DNA of 64,000 nucleotides from Trichomonas vaginalis G3 (GCF_026262505.1 NC_067206.1:3624879-3688878), one strand, 5' to 3'; numbered from the stretch's first letter, positions 1 through 8,132 are shown. Translations and numbers: made by a program. Notes: a model not told the origin generated them from the letters alone.

Positions 1-13
1 TCAGTAAAAAATT

Positions 14-178
14 TTAGTTTGGTTTGTTTTCAACTGGTTGTTGTTGTGGAGGTGGGATGGTTCCTTTAATAATATCATTCAGTTTCACATGCTGAGCCTG
101 ACTATATGGTATCGGTTTAAATGCTGGAAGCCGACAAATCCATCTTGAACTCATTTGTCTCAATGCTGCATTGTTCAT
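14..178 (-). CDS. Small conserved Maverick protein, 54 residues
   Basis: Function unknown. The frame opens with an ATG at 176-178 behind a TTTTTTATTG leader and ends 19 bp before the next gene of the same strand. The first 21 residues (MNNAALRQMSSRWICRLPAF region) and the last residues (PVENKPN) are the same as in the copy at 58855-59007, while the middle is completely different and proline/glutamine-rich here. Conservation of both ends, with an exchanged centre, supports a real gene. It is too short for a family assignment. Confidence 0.55.
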   Translation of the reverse strand: MNNAALRQMSSRWICRLPAFKPIPYSQAQHVKLNDIIKGTIPPPQQQPVENKPN

Positions 179-197
179 TTCATCTCAATAAAAAACT

Positions 198-599
198 TTA
201 CATTCCCCACGTTTGAGGCGGTTGAGGTTGGTTATTGTTTACCCACTGTTGTGCATGGTTATATCCTCTGTTAAAGAATCTTTCACCTTGGTCCATATAG
301 TGTCCTGCTTGGTTATAGTAGTCATTTGCTTTGTTATAATAATTTCCTGCTTGTCTTCCTACATTGTCCATCCATCCTTGAACTTTTCCTCTTGTTTCAG
401 GATTTGGAATAAGATTTGTTGCATCTCGTGCTACAGCCCAACCTTTCTGTACAGTTTGTATAATAGGTTGTGCTTTCTCTTTAAGTATACCTAATGTACT
501 CAAAATCTTCCTTCCAACTCCAAATACACCTCTGGCTATTGTTCCCACTGCGGGCAAAAATCTGGATGCAACTCCTGCTAATGCGCCAAATAAACCCAT
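198..599 (-). CDS. 133-residue protein with fusion-peptide-like N terminus
   Basis: Unknown function; probably a virion or membrane-active protein. The N terminus GLFGALAGVASRFLPAVG is hydrophobic and glycine-rich and resembles by eye the influenza HA2 fusion peptide (GLFGAIAGFIE). Residues 24-60 remain amphipathic, residues 80-110 are rich in N, Y, Q and H, and the tail is proline/glutamine-rich. The start is fixed by a divergent integrase ATG only 17 bp away. The copy at 59027-59428 differs at one residue. Adenovirus pVI-like or polyomavirus VP2-like membrane proteins are the closest functional analogy; this is inference from the helix pattern alone. Confidence 0.7.
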   Translation of the reverse strand: MGLFGALAGVASRFLPAVGTIARGVFGVGRKILSTLGILKEKAQPIIQTVQKGWAVARDATNLIPNPETRGKVQGWMDNVGRQAGNYYNKANDYYNQAGHYMDQGERFFNRGYNHAQQWVNNNQPQPPQTWGM

Positions 600-616
600 T
601 TCTTATAGGGTAAAAA
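600..616. promoter_or_regulatory. Compact divergent promoter region
   Basis: Only 17 bp separate two divergent ATG codons (599 on minus, 617 on plus). The stretch holds an A-run (AAAAAATG on plus) and, on minus, TTTTTTA followed by TAAGAAATG. Similar T-run leaders lie before most Maverick genes in the window, so I infer that it carries both core promoters or leaders. Confidence 0.5.
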
Positions 617-1573
617 ATGACGAATCCGAACAAGGACCCCTATGTTTCTAAAGCGACAAAGAAAGCACTCATGATAAAAATCTTTAGTTCAACACCAAAT
701 GCTTGGTTTAAGGATATCTTGGAAAACATTCCGAGAGTTAGAACAGATGGACCTCCATACTGGTTAATATTTGTTGGTCAAAACACAAGATACTGTGAAG
801 CCATACCATTATGGTCCAAAAATATTTTAGATGTGAAAACTGCTTTGACAATATTCGTTGACAAATACCATCCAACAAAACTGACATCTGACTGTGAAAG
901 TTCTTTCAAATCAGATGATGTAAAAAACTATCTGCGTTCAAAAAATGTAAACCAATATTTCATTGTCGACCAAAACCATTCTGCTCTTGGTGTCATTGAC
1001 GGTTGTATAAAAATGTTAAGAGACTTAAACCAACCACAAGGTGGTGAAGCAAATGAAATGTCATATGACGACAAATATAGACACTTCTCCATGGCAAAGA
1101 TGAGACAAGTTTTAAATATTTACAATAACCGTAAACAAAAAGGTTTGGGAAACCACTCCCCGAAGAAATGAAAACAACCCTGACTTAGAGAAAGACTATA
1201 TATTTAATAATTTAGTCAAAAGAGACAAACAAGAAAGAATGCCGGGCTTCAAACTTCAGAAAGGTGACAAAGTAAAAATAGAAATACCTAAACGCGACCC
1301 ATATGAAAATACTATTGACTATGACAACAATGGGAACCCGACAGGTACTCACATTCGTGTTCGTAAAAATAGAAGAAAGTATACAAGAGAATATTATGAA
1401 GTTTTAGGCAAACATGGCAAAATGTACACACTGCAAGCAGAAGAAAAACTACTATTGTCAGACCTCGTTTCAAACTTGTCAAAGTTCAAGGTGGTATACT
1501 TTCAAAGACAGTTCCTAACAAATATAAGACAACTCCTGACGAATATGCTAAAGAAGTTGAAAATGACGACTAA
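617..1573 (+). pseudogene. Maverick integrase (fossil, about one break)
   Basis: Retroviral-type DDE integrase of the Maverick class, which joins element ends to target DNA. The core reads WLIFVGQNTRYCEAIP, then KLTSDCESSFKSDD, then a conserved NHSALGVIDGCIK helix followed by RDLNQ. The C-terminal part (GDKVKIEIPKRDPYEN ... YYEVLGKHGKMY) resembles the small beta-rich C-terminal domain seen in the integrase at 41619. It is divergent from the 133-residue gene, and its 3' end overlaps the convergent fibre gene by 4 bp. The E copy at 59446-60406 is closely similar. Compared with the open integrase at 41619 this copy looks broken. Confidence 0.8.
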
Positions 1574-4031
1574 GCAATTCTATACCATGCGTAAACTGTC
1601 ATGTAAGGTGGCATGTATTCTTTACTTTGTCCCGTTGTTTGCGTATATCCTGAAACGAAATGTGTATGGTTTCCTTCTCCCTGAGTGTCACTCCAATAAC
1701 AATTTATAGCAAACTTAACGTCGTCTTTAACATCATATCCTTTACCTTTTGTCATTCCTGACCAATCCCAATATCTATGCTTATGCCAACCTGCTTGAGA
1801 TGTACTTAAATCTATGTAATGACTGTGTGCAGGTAAATTTTCACCTGAAATCGTTTTACTTCCACCCGTTTCCTTTGAAGAGTTTGCACAATACAAAAAC
1901 CTGTCGACTATTTGTTCCCATGCACCAACACCAAACATTACTTGAGGACCTCTTGCATCCATAGATGTATAAATAGAACCTACTGGGTTCATTAAATCAA
2001 ACATATGAGATATTATAGGATTGTCTCTTTTGAACTTAAAATATAGTGCAACTATTTCAGGTTTCTTCTGGTTTGTGTCAGAATATTTTTTATAATATAA
2101 TCTTATGTTTTCAGGGTAGGTAAAATCTTGACTATAATATTTATTTCTGTCATCTGTATAATAATATACTATTCTCGTTTTTTCTATTGTATTATATCTT
2201 TTATATCTATAATAATCTAAATATAATGTTAGCTTTTGTTCATCTACACGTGGTGTTCTGTCGTCATCTCCATAGTCATAATAATGTGGTGCTGGAGCTG
2301 GGTCAGGCAATGTCATATCTGCCATTTCATAAACTCTTAAATATTTCTTTTGTTCGTCTCCATATAAGTTTAAGTAGCAGTTGTTGTCTAATGGAACTTT
2401 AACTTGTGTACCATCATTCTTTTTATAGCTTACATACATTTCATTGTTATTTTTCGGAATGAGTTTATACCGTGTACCATTTTCTAAGGACTGTACCAAC
2501 TGCCATCTAAAATATTTATTTTCTTCATTGACAGAAAAGTCACCAACAATAGTTTCAATATTTTTTGTTCCTATCAAACTTTGGTATATTTCATTGACAT
2601 ATGTTTTATCTGCTTTATTTTCAAGGCTAACGTTTAAGTCTGTTATTTCAGAAGATGTATGTGTATGTCCAACGGCACTTTTCCTGTTTAAGGTTTCTTG
2701 TAAGTTTGTAATATCAGATATAGAATGTGTATGTCCAACGTCACTTTTCCTGTTTAAGGTTAGTTGTAAGTTTGTAATATTTGCAATGGTATGTGTATGT
2801 CCAACGTCACTTTTCCTGTTTAAGGTTTCTTGTAAGTTTGTAATATTTGCAATGGTATGTGTATGTCCAACGTCACTTTTCCTGTTTAAGGTTAGTTGTA
2901 AGTTTGTAATATTTGCAATGGTATGTGTATGTCCAACGTCACTTTTCCTGTTTAAAGTTAGTTGTAAGTTTGTAATATTTGCAATGGTATGTGTATGTCC
3001 AACGTCACTTTTCCTGTTTAAGGTTTCTTGTAAGTTTGTAATATTTGCAATGGTATGTGTATGTCCAACGTCACTTTTCCTGTTTAAGGTTTCTTGTAAG
3101 TTTGTAATATCAGATATAGAATGTGTATGTCCAACGTCACTTTTCCTGTTTAAGGTTAGTTGTAAGTTTGTAATATTTGCAATGGTATGTGTATGTCCAA
3201 CGTCACTTTTCCTGTTTAAGGTTAGTTGTAAGTTTGTAATATTTGCAATGGTATGTGTATGTCCAACGTCACTTTTCCTGTTTAAAGTTAGTTGTAAGTT
3301 TGTAATATTTGCAATGGTATGTGTATGTCCAACGTCACTTTTCCTGTTTAAAGTTAGTTGTAAGTTTGTAATATTTGCAATGGTATGTGTATGTCCAACG
3401 GCACTTTTCCTGTTTAAGGTTTCTTGTAAGTTTGTAATATTTGCAATGGTATGTGTATGTCCAACGGCACTTTTCCTGTTTAAGGTTTCTTGTAAGTTTG
3501 TAATATCAGATATAGAATGTGTATGAGTCTTATCTGCTTTTGTCTCTAATGTTTCCTTAAGACTTGGTATTTGGTTAATATAATGTATATGAGTCTTTTT
3601 AGAATATTCGTTTTCAGCTCTTGTCACTTCACTTGACATTTTATTGTCAACATATGTTTTGTCTGCTAGTTCAGGATGAGTATGTTCTTTTGTTGCATAA
3701 GCATTGTTAGCTCTTTCTTCTTCTTTTGCTATTGCATCGTCTACATATTCTTTGTCAGCTTTGTTGTCAACATCTGCTTTCAAAAGAAGTTCATTTATAG
3801 GTTTCTCGTTTAAAGTTCCTTTTGTTGGATTTATACAGACAGTATTGTTCTTATTGTTTTGAAATAGAAACTCATCTGTTATAGGGTTTAATGTCAGTTT
3901 TAAGTCACCCCTTTCAATGACTCAGATATCTTAGAATAGTTTGAAAAGTTTGTTGTGTTCTTATTTAGAGCTTGCATAATGAGTTGTCGGTTGTGTTGTA
4001 TTTCTCTCATAGACGCTGTTTCATTTGACAT
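1570..4031 (-). pseudogene. Phage-type tail-fibre protein with 22-residue repeats (fossil, one or two breaks)
   Basis: A long fibre gene read leftwards. The N-terminal region has KADK-type coiled repeats. It is followed by about 14 copies of a 22-residue unit of the form GHTHTIANITNLQ-TLNRKS, a charged central domain, and a C-terminal domain beginning NPVGSIYTSMDARGPQ and ending MPPYMTVYAWYR. The last domain matches the pattern of phage short-tail-fibre or collar domains (for example T4 gp12/gp10-like) with paired HxH motifs. The start is placed at an ATG sharing an 18-bp divergent promoter with the gene at 4050. Most of it is one open frame of 737 codons; the N-terminal portion looks broken. 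Confidence 0.8.
2603..3526 (-). repeat. 66-bp coding tandem repeat, about 14 units
   Basis: The fibre gene contains about 14 head-to-tail 66-bp units encoding GHTHTIANITNLQ-type repeats. Units vary between QETLN and QLTLN, IANI and ISDI, and SAV and SDV. The E copy (61455-61718) has only four units, so unit number has changed since the two copies separated. Confidence 0.9.
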
Positions 4032-4049
4032 TTTTATTATAGATAAAAT
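4032..4049. promoter_or_regulatory. Divergent promoter with TTTTTAT leader
   Basis: The stretch between the fibre start (4031) and the plus-strand start (4050) is 18 bp: a TTTTATTATAGATAAAAT-like sequence. The same bases, with one change, occur at 62204-62221 between the homologous genes. Confidence 0.5.
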
Positions 4050-4898
4050 ATGCTTCCAATAGAAAAAGAAAATTCTAGAGTTGCTACAACTAAACCATTA
4101 GATGAACTTTTTACTAATGTCGGTCAAAAGTTTGAGACAGATACCGTAAAGCATGAAGGCTATCGTTTTGACTACCCATTAAGATGGTTAAGAGACCCAT
4201 CTGTCACAAAAGCTATTGGCTTTCGTAGAATGAAGTTCATTTCAGAAGCCATACATGGTTTCCCATTTACGGTCGGTTTTGAAGTTCGATACTATAACAA
4301 AGAAAAACGTATGTATGAGAAATTTGAACAGGGAAAACTTTTACAAGTTAGTTTGCTTATAAACTTAGAAACAACTCTTCAAGCTTTTCAAGAAAAAATA
4401 AACGATATTTATATTGAATATGCAAACCAGTTTAACATTGACGAAGGAGAATACCATCTCGATATTATTTATGACAGGAAAAATGCAACTGTTAAAATCA
4501 ATAAAATAGAAGACCTTGGAGAAAACGTTTATATTTCTACAAAATATAACAACTTGGCATGGTATAGATTTATGAGGATGTTAAATCAGCCTGCAGCATA
4601 TCCAGTACACCCGGACTATTATGAAGTCGAAAACCCTAATGGAACATATGAAAATATTTTCGACCAAGATGCTATTATTGTTCATGCTTCATTTTCTGGT
4701 GCGCAAAACTCTTTCTTATGTCTGATGAATGACTTTTACGAAAAACCTACAAAGTTATATGAACCGCCGAGTGGAAGTATTTCAGACTTTCAAGTATGGT
4801 TTACTACAGATGGAAGAAAAAGAATAATTCCATTATACCATGCGTTTTACTTAGAACTTAGTTTCATATACAACTACTATCGAACGGTAAAAATATAA
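4050..4898 (+). CDS. Conserved 282-residue Maverick protein, candidate minor capsid/penton
   Basis: Function not proven. The protein has no membrane segment and alternates beta-type stretches. Its C-terminal half (DAIIVHASFSGAQNSFLCL ... SISDFQVWFTTDGRK) matches in pattern the C-terminal halves of the proteins at 34892, 37921 and 49867, so each Maverick subfamily seems to carry versions of one family. The size and virion-gene neighbourhood would suit a single-jelly-roll penton or fibre-anchoring capsid protein, which is inference. The start lies behind the shared divergent leader. The E copy at 62222-63070 differs at only a few residues, and both are open from end to end. Confidence 0.65.
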   Translation: MLPIEKENSRVATTKPLDELFTNVGQKFETDTVKHEGYRFDYPLRWLRDPSVTKAIGFRRMKFISEAIHGFPFTVGFEVRYYNKEKRMYEKFEQGKLLQVSLLINLETTLQAFQEKINDIYIEYANQFNIDEGEYHLDIIYDRKNATVKINKIEDLGENVYISTKYNNLAWYRFMRMLNQPAAYPVHPDYYEVENPNGTYENIFDQDAIIVHASFSGAQNSFLCLMNDFYEKPTKLYEPPSGSISDFQVWFTTDGRKRIIPLYHAFYLELSFIYNYYRTVKI

Positions 4899-4902
4899 TT
4901 TT

Positions 4903-5145
4903 TTAATACGGTTGAGGTGTTGGATTTGGTTGCCAACTAGACTGTGGTGCAGGTTCAGGCTGTTGTATAACAGGAGCTTGTTCTTCTGGTTCAGGGTCTT
5001 TAGGTATAATACCAACAAACTGACCTACTCTTTTACCAATATTTTTGACTCCGTTCCAAATTCCTTTTCCTACGGTTTTGACGCCATTCCATATACCTCT
5101 TCCAACTCTTCTGAAGAAGTTTCCAATACTACTGAAGAAACCCAT
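4903..5145 (-). CDS. 80-residue amphipathic basic protein, MGFFSS N terminus
   Basis: Unknown; probably membrane-active or DNA-condensing. Residues 1-45 are a run of short basic/hydrophobic repeats (GIWNGVKTVGKGIWNGVKNIGKR). The remainder is proline/glutamine-rich. MGFFSS fits the N-myristoylation pattern G-x-x-x-S at positions 2-6. The pattern recalls lytic virion peptides such as the pVI amphipathic helix or parvovirus/polyomavirus minor proteins; this is analogy only. It converges on the gene at 4050 with a few bases between stop codons. The copy at 63073-63316 looks broken. Confidence 0.6.
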   Translation of the reverse strand: MGFFSSIGNFFRRVGRGIWNGVKTVGKGIWNGVKNIGKRVGQFVGIIPKDPEPEEQAPVIQQPEPAPQSSWQPNPTPQPY

Positions 5146-5163
5146 TTTACTAGTAGTAAAAAT

Positions 5164-5526
5164 CTAATGTCCGCCTAGTCTCTTACGTTTCCTGTTGAGT
5201 TCCATAGCATTCTTTAACTGCAGCTCATACATTCTGTTTCTCCTCTGGTAGAAAACATATTCTGGGTCAACTCCTGTGTTCGCGTCATCTGCATAAAGTT
5301 GTTTATATCCCACTTCAGGGTTTGTATAAAACTCTTTCCATCTCATATTTGCATACCATGGTGGCAAACCTAACGCAGCGTCATTTGACATGGCAGTTTG
5401 CATTTGTACATCTGTTGGCACTTGACCATAGTTTGCCATTGCAGTTTGTATTCTAACTTCATTTGGAATATTCTCTGGGTTTGGTTGTCCAGGTTGCTGT
5501 GCATTCGCTAAGTTCTGTGCGTCCAT
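5164..5526 (-). CDS. 120-residue conserved protein with NLS-like C terminus
   Basis: Unknown function. Two imperfect internal repeats (RIQTAMANYGQVPTDV and MQTAMSNDAALGLPP) fill residues 28-55. The C terminus NRKRKRLGGH is strongly basic, as in nuclear-localisation or DNA-binding tails. The start is an ATG 12 bp behind a TTTTTATCTA leader. The protein at 63335-63697 is identical over all 120 residues, the strongest conservation of any gene shared by the two copies, which suggests a virion or DNA-packaging role under constraint or a very recent common origin. Confidence 0.65.
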   Translation of the reverse strand: MDAQNLANAQQPGQPNPENIPNEVRIQTAMANYGQVPTDVQMQTAMSNDAALGLPPWYANMRWKEFYTNPEVGYKQLYADDANTGVDPEYVFYQRRNRMYELQLKNAMELNRKRKRLGGH

Positions 5527-5549
5527 TTAATATTAGATAAAAATATCTC

Positions 5550-5681
5550 TTACGAGTACATATACTGAACATTTACAGGCATTGGTTCATCTTCATATTC
5601 TCTGTACTTTTCTGCCACGTCAAATAAATAAATGACACAATGGAAAAAACCTAAAACTAACAATCCGATTTCAAACCACAT
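5550..5681 (-). CDS. 43-residue single-span membrane protein
   Basis: A small gene starting MWFEIGLLVLGFFHCVIYLF: one clear transmembrane segment at residues 4-20 followed by a charged tail (DVAEKYREYEDEP). The ATG follows TTTTTATTAGTAAGTAA and lies inside the last codons of the methylase gene in another frame. The second copy (63721-63852) keeps the frame with two substitutions near the C terminus, which supports coding. Role unknown; a small viral membrane or release protein is possible. Confidence 0.6.
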   Translation of the reverse strand: MWFEIGLLVLGFFHCVIYLFDVAEKYREYEDEPMPVNVQYMYS

Positions 5682-6484
5682 TTACTTACTAATAAAAATT
5701 CTTTATTGTGACACTTTCTCCGGTTTATAGGACCTCTCTCATATTCTATCTTGTCATATCTAAACTCATAGTCATGTATGTCCTCTAACCATCTCATAAC
5801 GGTTTCCAAACCACTTTTATCGGATGTAAAGTAAAAGCATGGATGGTTATGTATAACGTCTAAAGTTTCTAAAGAGTCTCTCAAAGTCCAGTCTACTTGG
5901 TATTGAAAATCCCATGTGTTATAGAACGGCGGGTCCACTATAAAGAAAACATTTTCATTGTCTTTATATTTTTCATACAACTCTGTCCAATGACATCTCA
6001 CAAACTCTATACCCTCAATATATTTTTCTATGTTCTCTTTGAAAACATTTGTATAGTTAAGATATAAAACTTTTGACATAAGTGTTTCAATGTCATGAAC
6101 TCTTATAGCACCACTATATAATAATCTAGCAGATATACTATCCCAGTCTATATATTCTGCTTTTTTCAAAACCTCTCTCACAATATTTTTCTTATCTAAT
6201 GGTATACGTTCCATCTTACCTATAGGTATCTTTTCTTTTAACTCTTTCAATATATTGTTTGTGTCTGGAATATGTTTGAGACGGTCCATATAGTTGTCGA
6301 AGTCATTGCATATAATCTTTGAGTCTGGGAATATTGTATGACATAAATGGGATATATAGAAACTTCCACCGAACAAATCTATAAATGTTAGACCATTCGG
6401 TAGTTTCTTAAGTTCTCTCAATATAATATCTTTACATCTACTCTTATTTCCAAAGAACGGTAACGGTGGTTTTGTAAAATTCAT
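5657..6484 (-). CDS. DNA N6-adenine methyltransferase, D12 (Dam) class
   Basis: Transfers a methyl group from S-adenosylmethionine to adenine in DNA. Landmarks in a 275-residue product are PFFGNK near residues 9-14, a FIDLFGG S-adenosylmethionine-binding motif near 34-40, an ICNDFD acidic loop near 58-63 and catalytic VDPPF near 183-187. The open frame continues 19 codons upstream, but the ATG at 6482-6484 fits the leader TTTTTTATTATATATAAT and the FxGNK spacing of Dam proteins. It is the last gene before the element's right end. It could protect or mark element DNA; the target site cannot be told from sequence. The E copy runs out of the window at 64000. Confidence 0.85.
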   Translation of the reverse strand: MNFTKPPLPFFGNKSRCKDIILRELKKLPNGLTFIDLFGGSFYISHLCHTIFPDSKIICNDFDNYMDRLKHIPDTNNILKELKEKIPIGKMERIPLDKKNIVREVLKKAEYIDWDSISARLLYSGAIRVHDIETLMSKVLYLNYTNVFKENIEKYIEGIEFVRCHWTELYEKYKDNENVFFIVDPPFYNTWDFQYQVDWTLRDSLETLDVIHNHPCFYFTSDKSGLETVMRWLEDIHDYEFRYDKIEYERGPINRRKCHNKEFLLVSKCGLKSDC

Positions 6485-6513
6485 ATTATATATAATAAAA
6501 AATGTTTTTACCC

Positions 6514-6600
6514 GAAAAGTGACAGAAAAGTGACAAAACATGAAAACATATATAATTTGTGAAAAGCGACATAAAAAGTGACATTTTAAAAAGTGACACC
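6514..6600. repeat. Cluster of AAAAGTGACA motifs
   Basis: Four AAAAGTGACA copies and one AAAAGCGAC variant lie in 87 bp upstream of the methylase gene. The same motif recurs at 7029-7090, inverted at 8953-8964, and at 24083, 25187-25197 (inverted), 30475 and 54817, often beside start codons or at the ends of hairpin elements. Confidence 0.7.
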
Positions 6601-6695
6601 ATTAATATGATGTAAATAACAACGGTTTTGGTTTTGTCACCGGCTGGTCGGCTGGGGTTCGGTCCTCCTCTTGGGTTTTGGGCAAAATTTCTTAT
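6601..6695. other. Subterminal non-coding stretch of Maverick A
   Basis: GT-rich, non-coding sequence between the motif cluster and the terminal repeat. I see no gene; a short GGCTGG repeat (CCGGCTGGTCGGCTGGGG) is present. Confidence 0.4.
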
Positions 6696-6730
6696 GGGCT
6701 AGAGGGCGCAACGCGCCTGGAAGCCCCACT
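6696..6730 (-). repeat. Right terminal sequence of Maverick A
   Basis: A 35-bp GC-rich sequence (from outside: AGTGGGGCTTCCAGGCGCG ...) identical in inverted orientation to 16338-16372. Polinton ends commonly start with AG; the sequence diverges immediately outside 6730, which sets the boundary. It contains a small GGCGC/GCGCC-type hairpin. Confidence 0.65.
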
Positions 6731-7016
6731 ACCTTTTTTAGGCCCCTTCTAAATCAAAATCCCAAATTCAAATTCCTAATTTACTAGCAAACCCTATTCT
6801 AATTCAATTATTCCAATATTGTCACTTTTCGACCCTATATCGGCAATATGGATAAACTTGGTTATTCCAATTCCAAAAAAGTGCCATATTCTAAATTATA
6901 GTTTATTCGGATTAACACCTACTGTTAATAATTAAAAAGTTGATTTTCTAAAACCCCAATATTTACAGTAGGTGTTTGTACAAAATTAAAATCCGATATA
7001 TAAGATATCTGAGTAT
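6731..7016. other. AT-rich sequence outside Maverick A
   Basis: No gene seen. It contains an inverted pair ACACCTACTGT/ACAGTAGGTGT at about 6915-6974 and the left copy of an 81-bp direct repeat. Confidence 0.4.
6931..7011 (+). repeat. 81-bp direct repeat, left copy
   Basis: Identical over all 81 bp to 8983-9063. The two copies bracket the hairpin-bearing element with only 5 and 6 bp between repeat and element ends. Confidence 0.9.
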
Positions 7017-7123
7017 ATAAGAATTTCCGAAAAAGTGACACCCAAAAAGTGACACTTTCAATAGGGAGTAACACTTAAAAAGTGACAATTTAAAATTCAC
7101 AATAAATAAAAATAATAAATTTT

Positions 7124-7693
7124 TTAGTCTATTAAATTATTCTTTTCTTTGAAATCCTCTAAAAATTCTTCGAAATGTTCTAAAATATAATCTGGAGAAT
7201 TATAACAAAATTCATTAATTTCTAACATATACGTATCTAACAATTCATTTGGAATTTCAAACGATCTTAAATATGTAATTGAATTTTGTATCTTCTCATT
7301 TATTTGAGAAAGTTTTTCTTCAGCATTTTCCAATAAAAATCTTAATGGATTCAAATTGGCTTCTTGATTCTGAACAAAATTTAATACTTAGTATAAACGT
7401 GATTGAACTTCTCTTTTCAATTTTGTTTTATAATCTGTCAATCGAGGCTCGCGAATTCTAATTGAAGGAATAAAACCTGTTTGAAGTAAATCGTTTTTAA
7501 TACGATAAAAGTAATTGGGTGCAACTTCTTCTAAAAGATTTTTGACAAAAACATCAATTCTTTGATTTTTAACGCAGCCAAAATCGTGATATTTTATCTT
7601 TTTAAATAAAGATTCAGAAACGTTATTCACAACGGTTAATTCTTTTGGTCTGGCAGCGGCTATCCACATCATAGCCAACAATTCCTTATACAA
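7124..7693 (-). pseudogene. Unknown gene remnant inside hairpin element
   Basis: Two open stretches in one reading frame (7388-7693 and 7124-7354), separated by a TAA at about 7388-7390, probably parts of one former gene. The first reads ARPKELTVVNNVSESLFKK and continues as a basic, soluble protein; the second is acidic and helical (LLDTYMLEINEFCYNSPD). No family recognised. The first codons (YKELLAMM) lie within a half-palindrome of the array, so the gene's 5' end is made from, or was cut by, the hairpin array. Codon use looks genuinely coding. Confidence 0.4.
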
Positions 7694-7937
7694 AATTCAA
7701 AAACTTGGGTGCAATCAGTTCTGATTGCACCCAAGTTTTTGAACTTTCTTGAGGGAATTAAAGGGTGAGAGATTTATAGTCTATCTATATATCTCCCACC
7801 CTCTAATTCCCTCCCTGACAGCGGGGAATTTTGTCTGAATGTTAAACTATTCAGACAAAGTTTCCCACTGTTTGCGAAGGAATTGTTGGCTATGATGTAC
7901 TGATTCATGATCAGTACATCATAGCCAACAATTCCTT
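7667..7937. repeat. Palindrome array, first set (half H4, H1-H4)
   Basis: Back-to-back hairpins: H1 7696-7743 (23-bp perfect arms, 2-base loop); H2 7751-7813 (arms GAGGGAATT..., two mismatches); H3 7818-7871 (arms around TTTGTCTGAAT); H4 7877-7937 (28-bp perfect arms ending in ATGTACTGAT). A lone right arm of H4 precedes H1 at 7667-7690. Confidence 0.9.
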
Positions 7938-7942
7938 ATATA

Positions 7943-8124
7943 AAGTTCAAAAACTTGGGTGCAATCAGTTCTGATTGCACCCAAGTTTTTGAACTTTCTT
8001 GAGGGAATGGAAGAGTAAGAGGTATACATTATGAATATATACCTCTTACCCTTCCATTCCCTCTCTGACAGCGGGAAACTTTGTCTGAATAGTTTAACAT
8101 TCAGACAAAGTTTCCCGCTGTCAG
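7943..8124. repeat. Palindrome array, second set (H1', H2', H3')
   Basis: H1' 7943-7996 has 26-bp perfect arms with the H1 sequence. H2' 8001-8063 keeps the outer GAGGGAAT arm of H2 but has a different inner stem. H3' 8065-8124 has 26-bp perfect arms, and its loop AGTTTAAC is the reverse complement of the H3 loop GTTAAACT. Confidence 0.9.
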
Positions 8125-8132
8125 CGAAAGAA

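Larger units (their letters stand above)
1..6730. mobile_element. Maverick/Polinton A, right part (left end outside window)
   Basis: A virus-like Maverick element whose right end lies at 6730. Parts seen are small virion-type genes, a retroviral-type integrase, a tail-fibre gene, a conserved 282-residue protein, a D12 adenine methylase and a 35-bp GC-rich terminus that recurs inverted at 16338. The same gene order, nearly base for base, occurs at 58850-64000, so A and the outer Maverick belong to one subfamily and are young relative to one another. Most small genes look whole. Integrase and fibre look broken, with about two or three breaks in the visible part. Confidence 0.9.

Noticed and set aside
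2444-3526. 360-codon plus-strand ORF with repeated CVCPTSLFLFKVSCKFVI
   Set aside because: It is the antisense of the fibre's 66-bp repeat; a 66-bp unit free of stops in one frame stays open when repeated.
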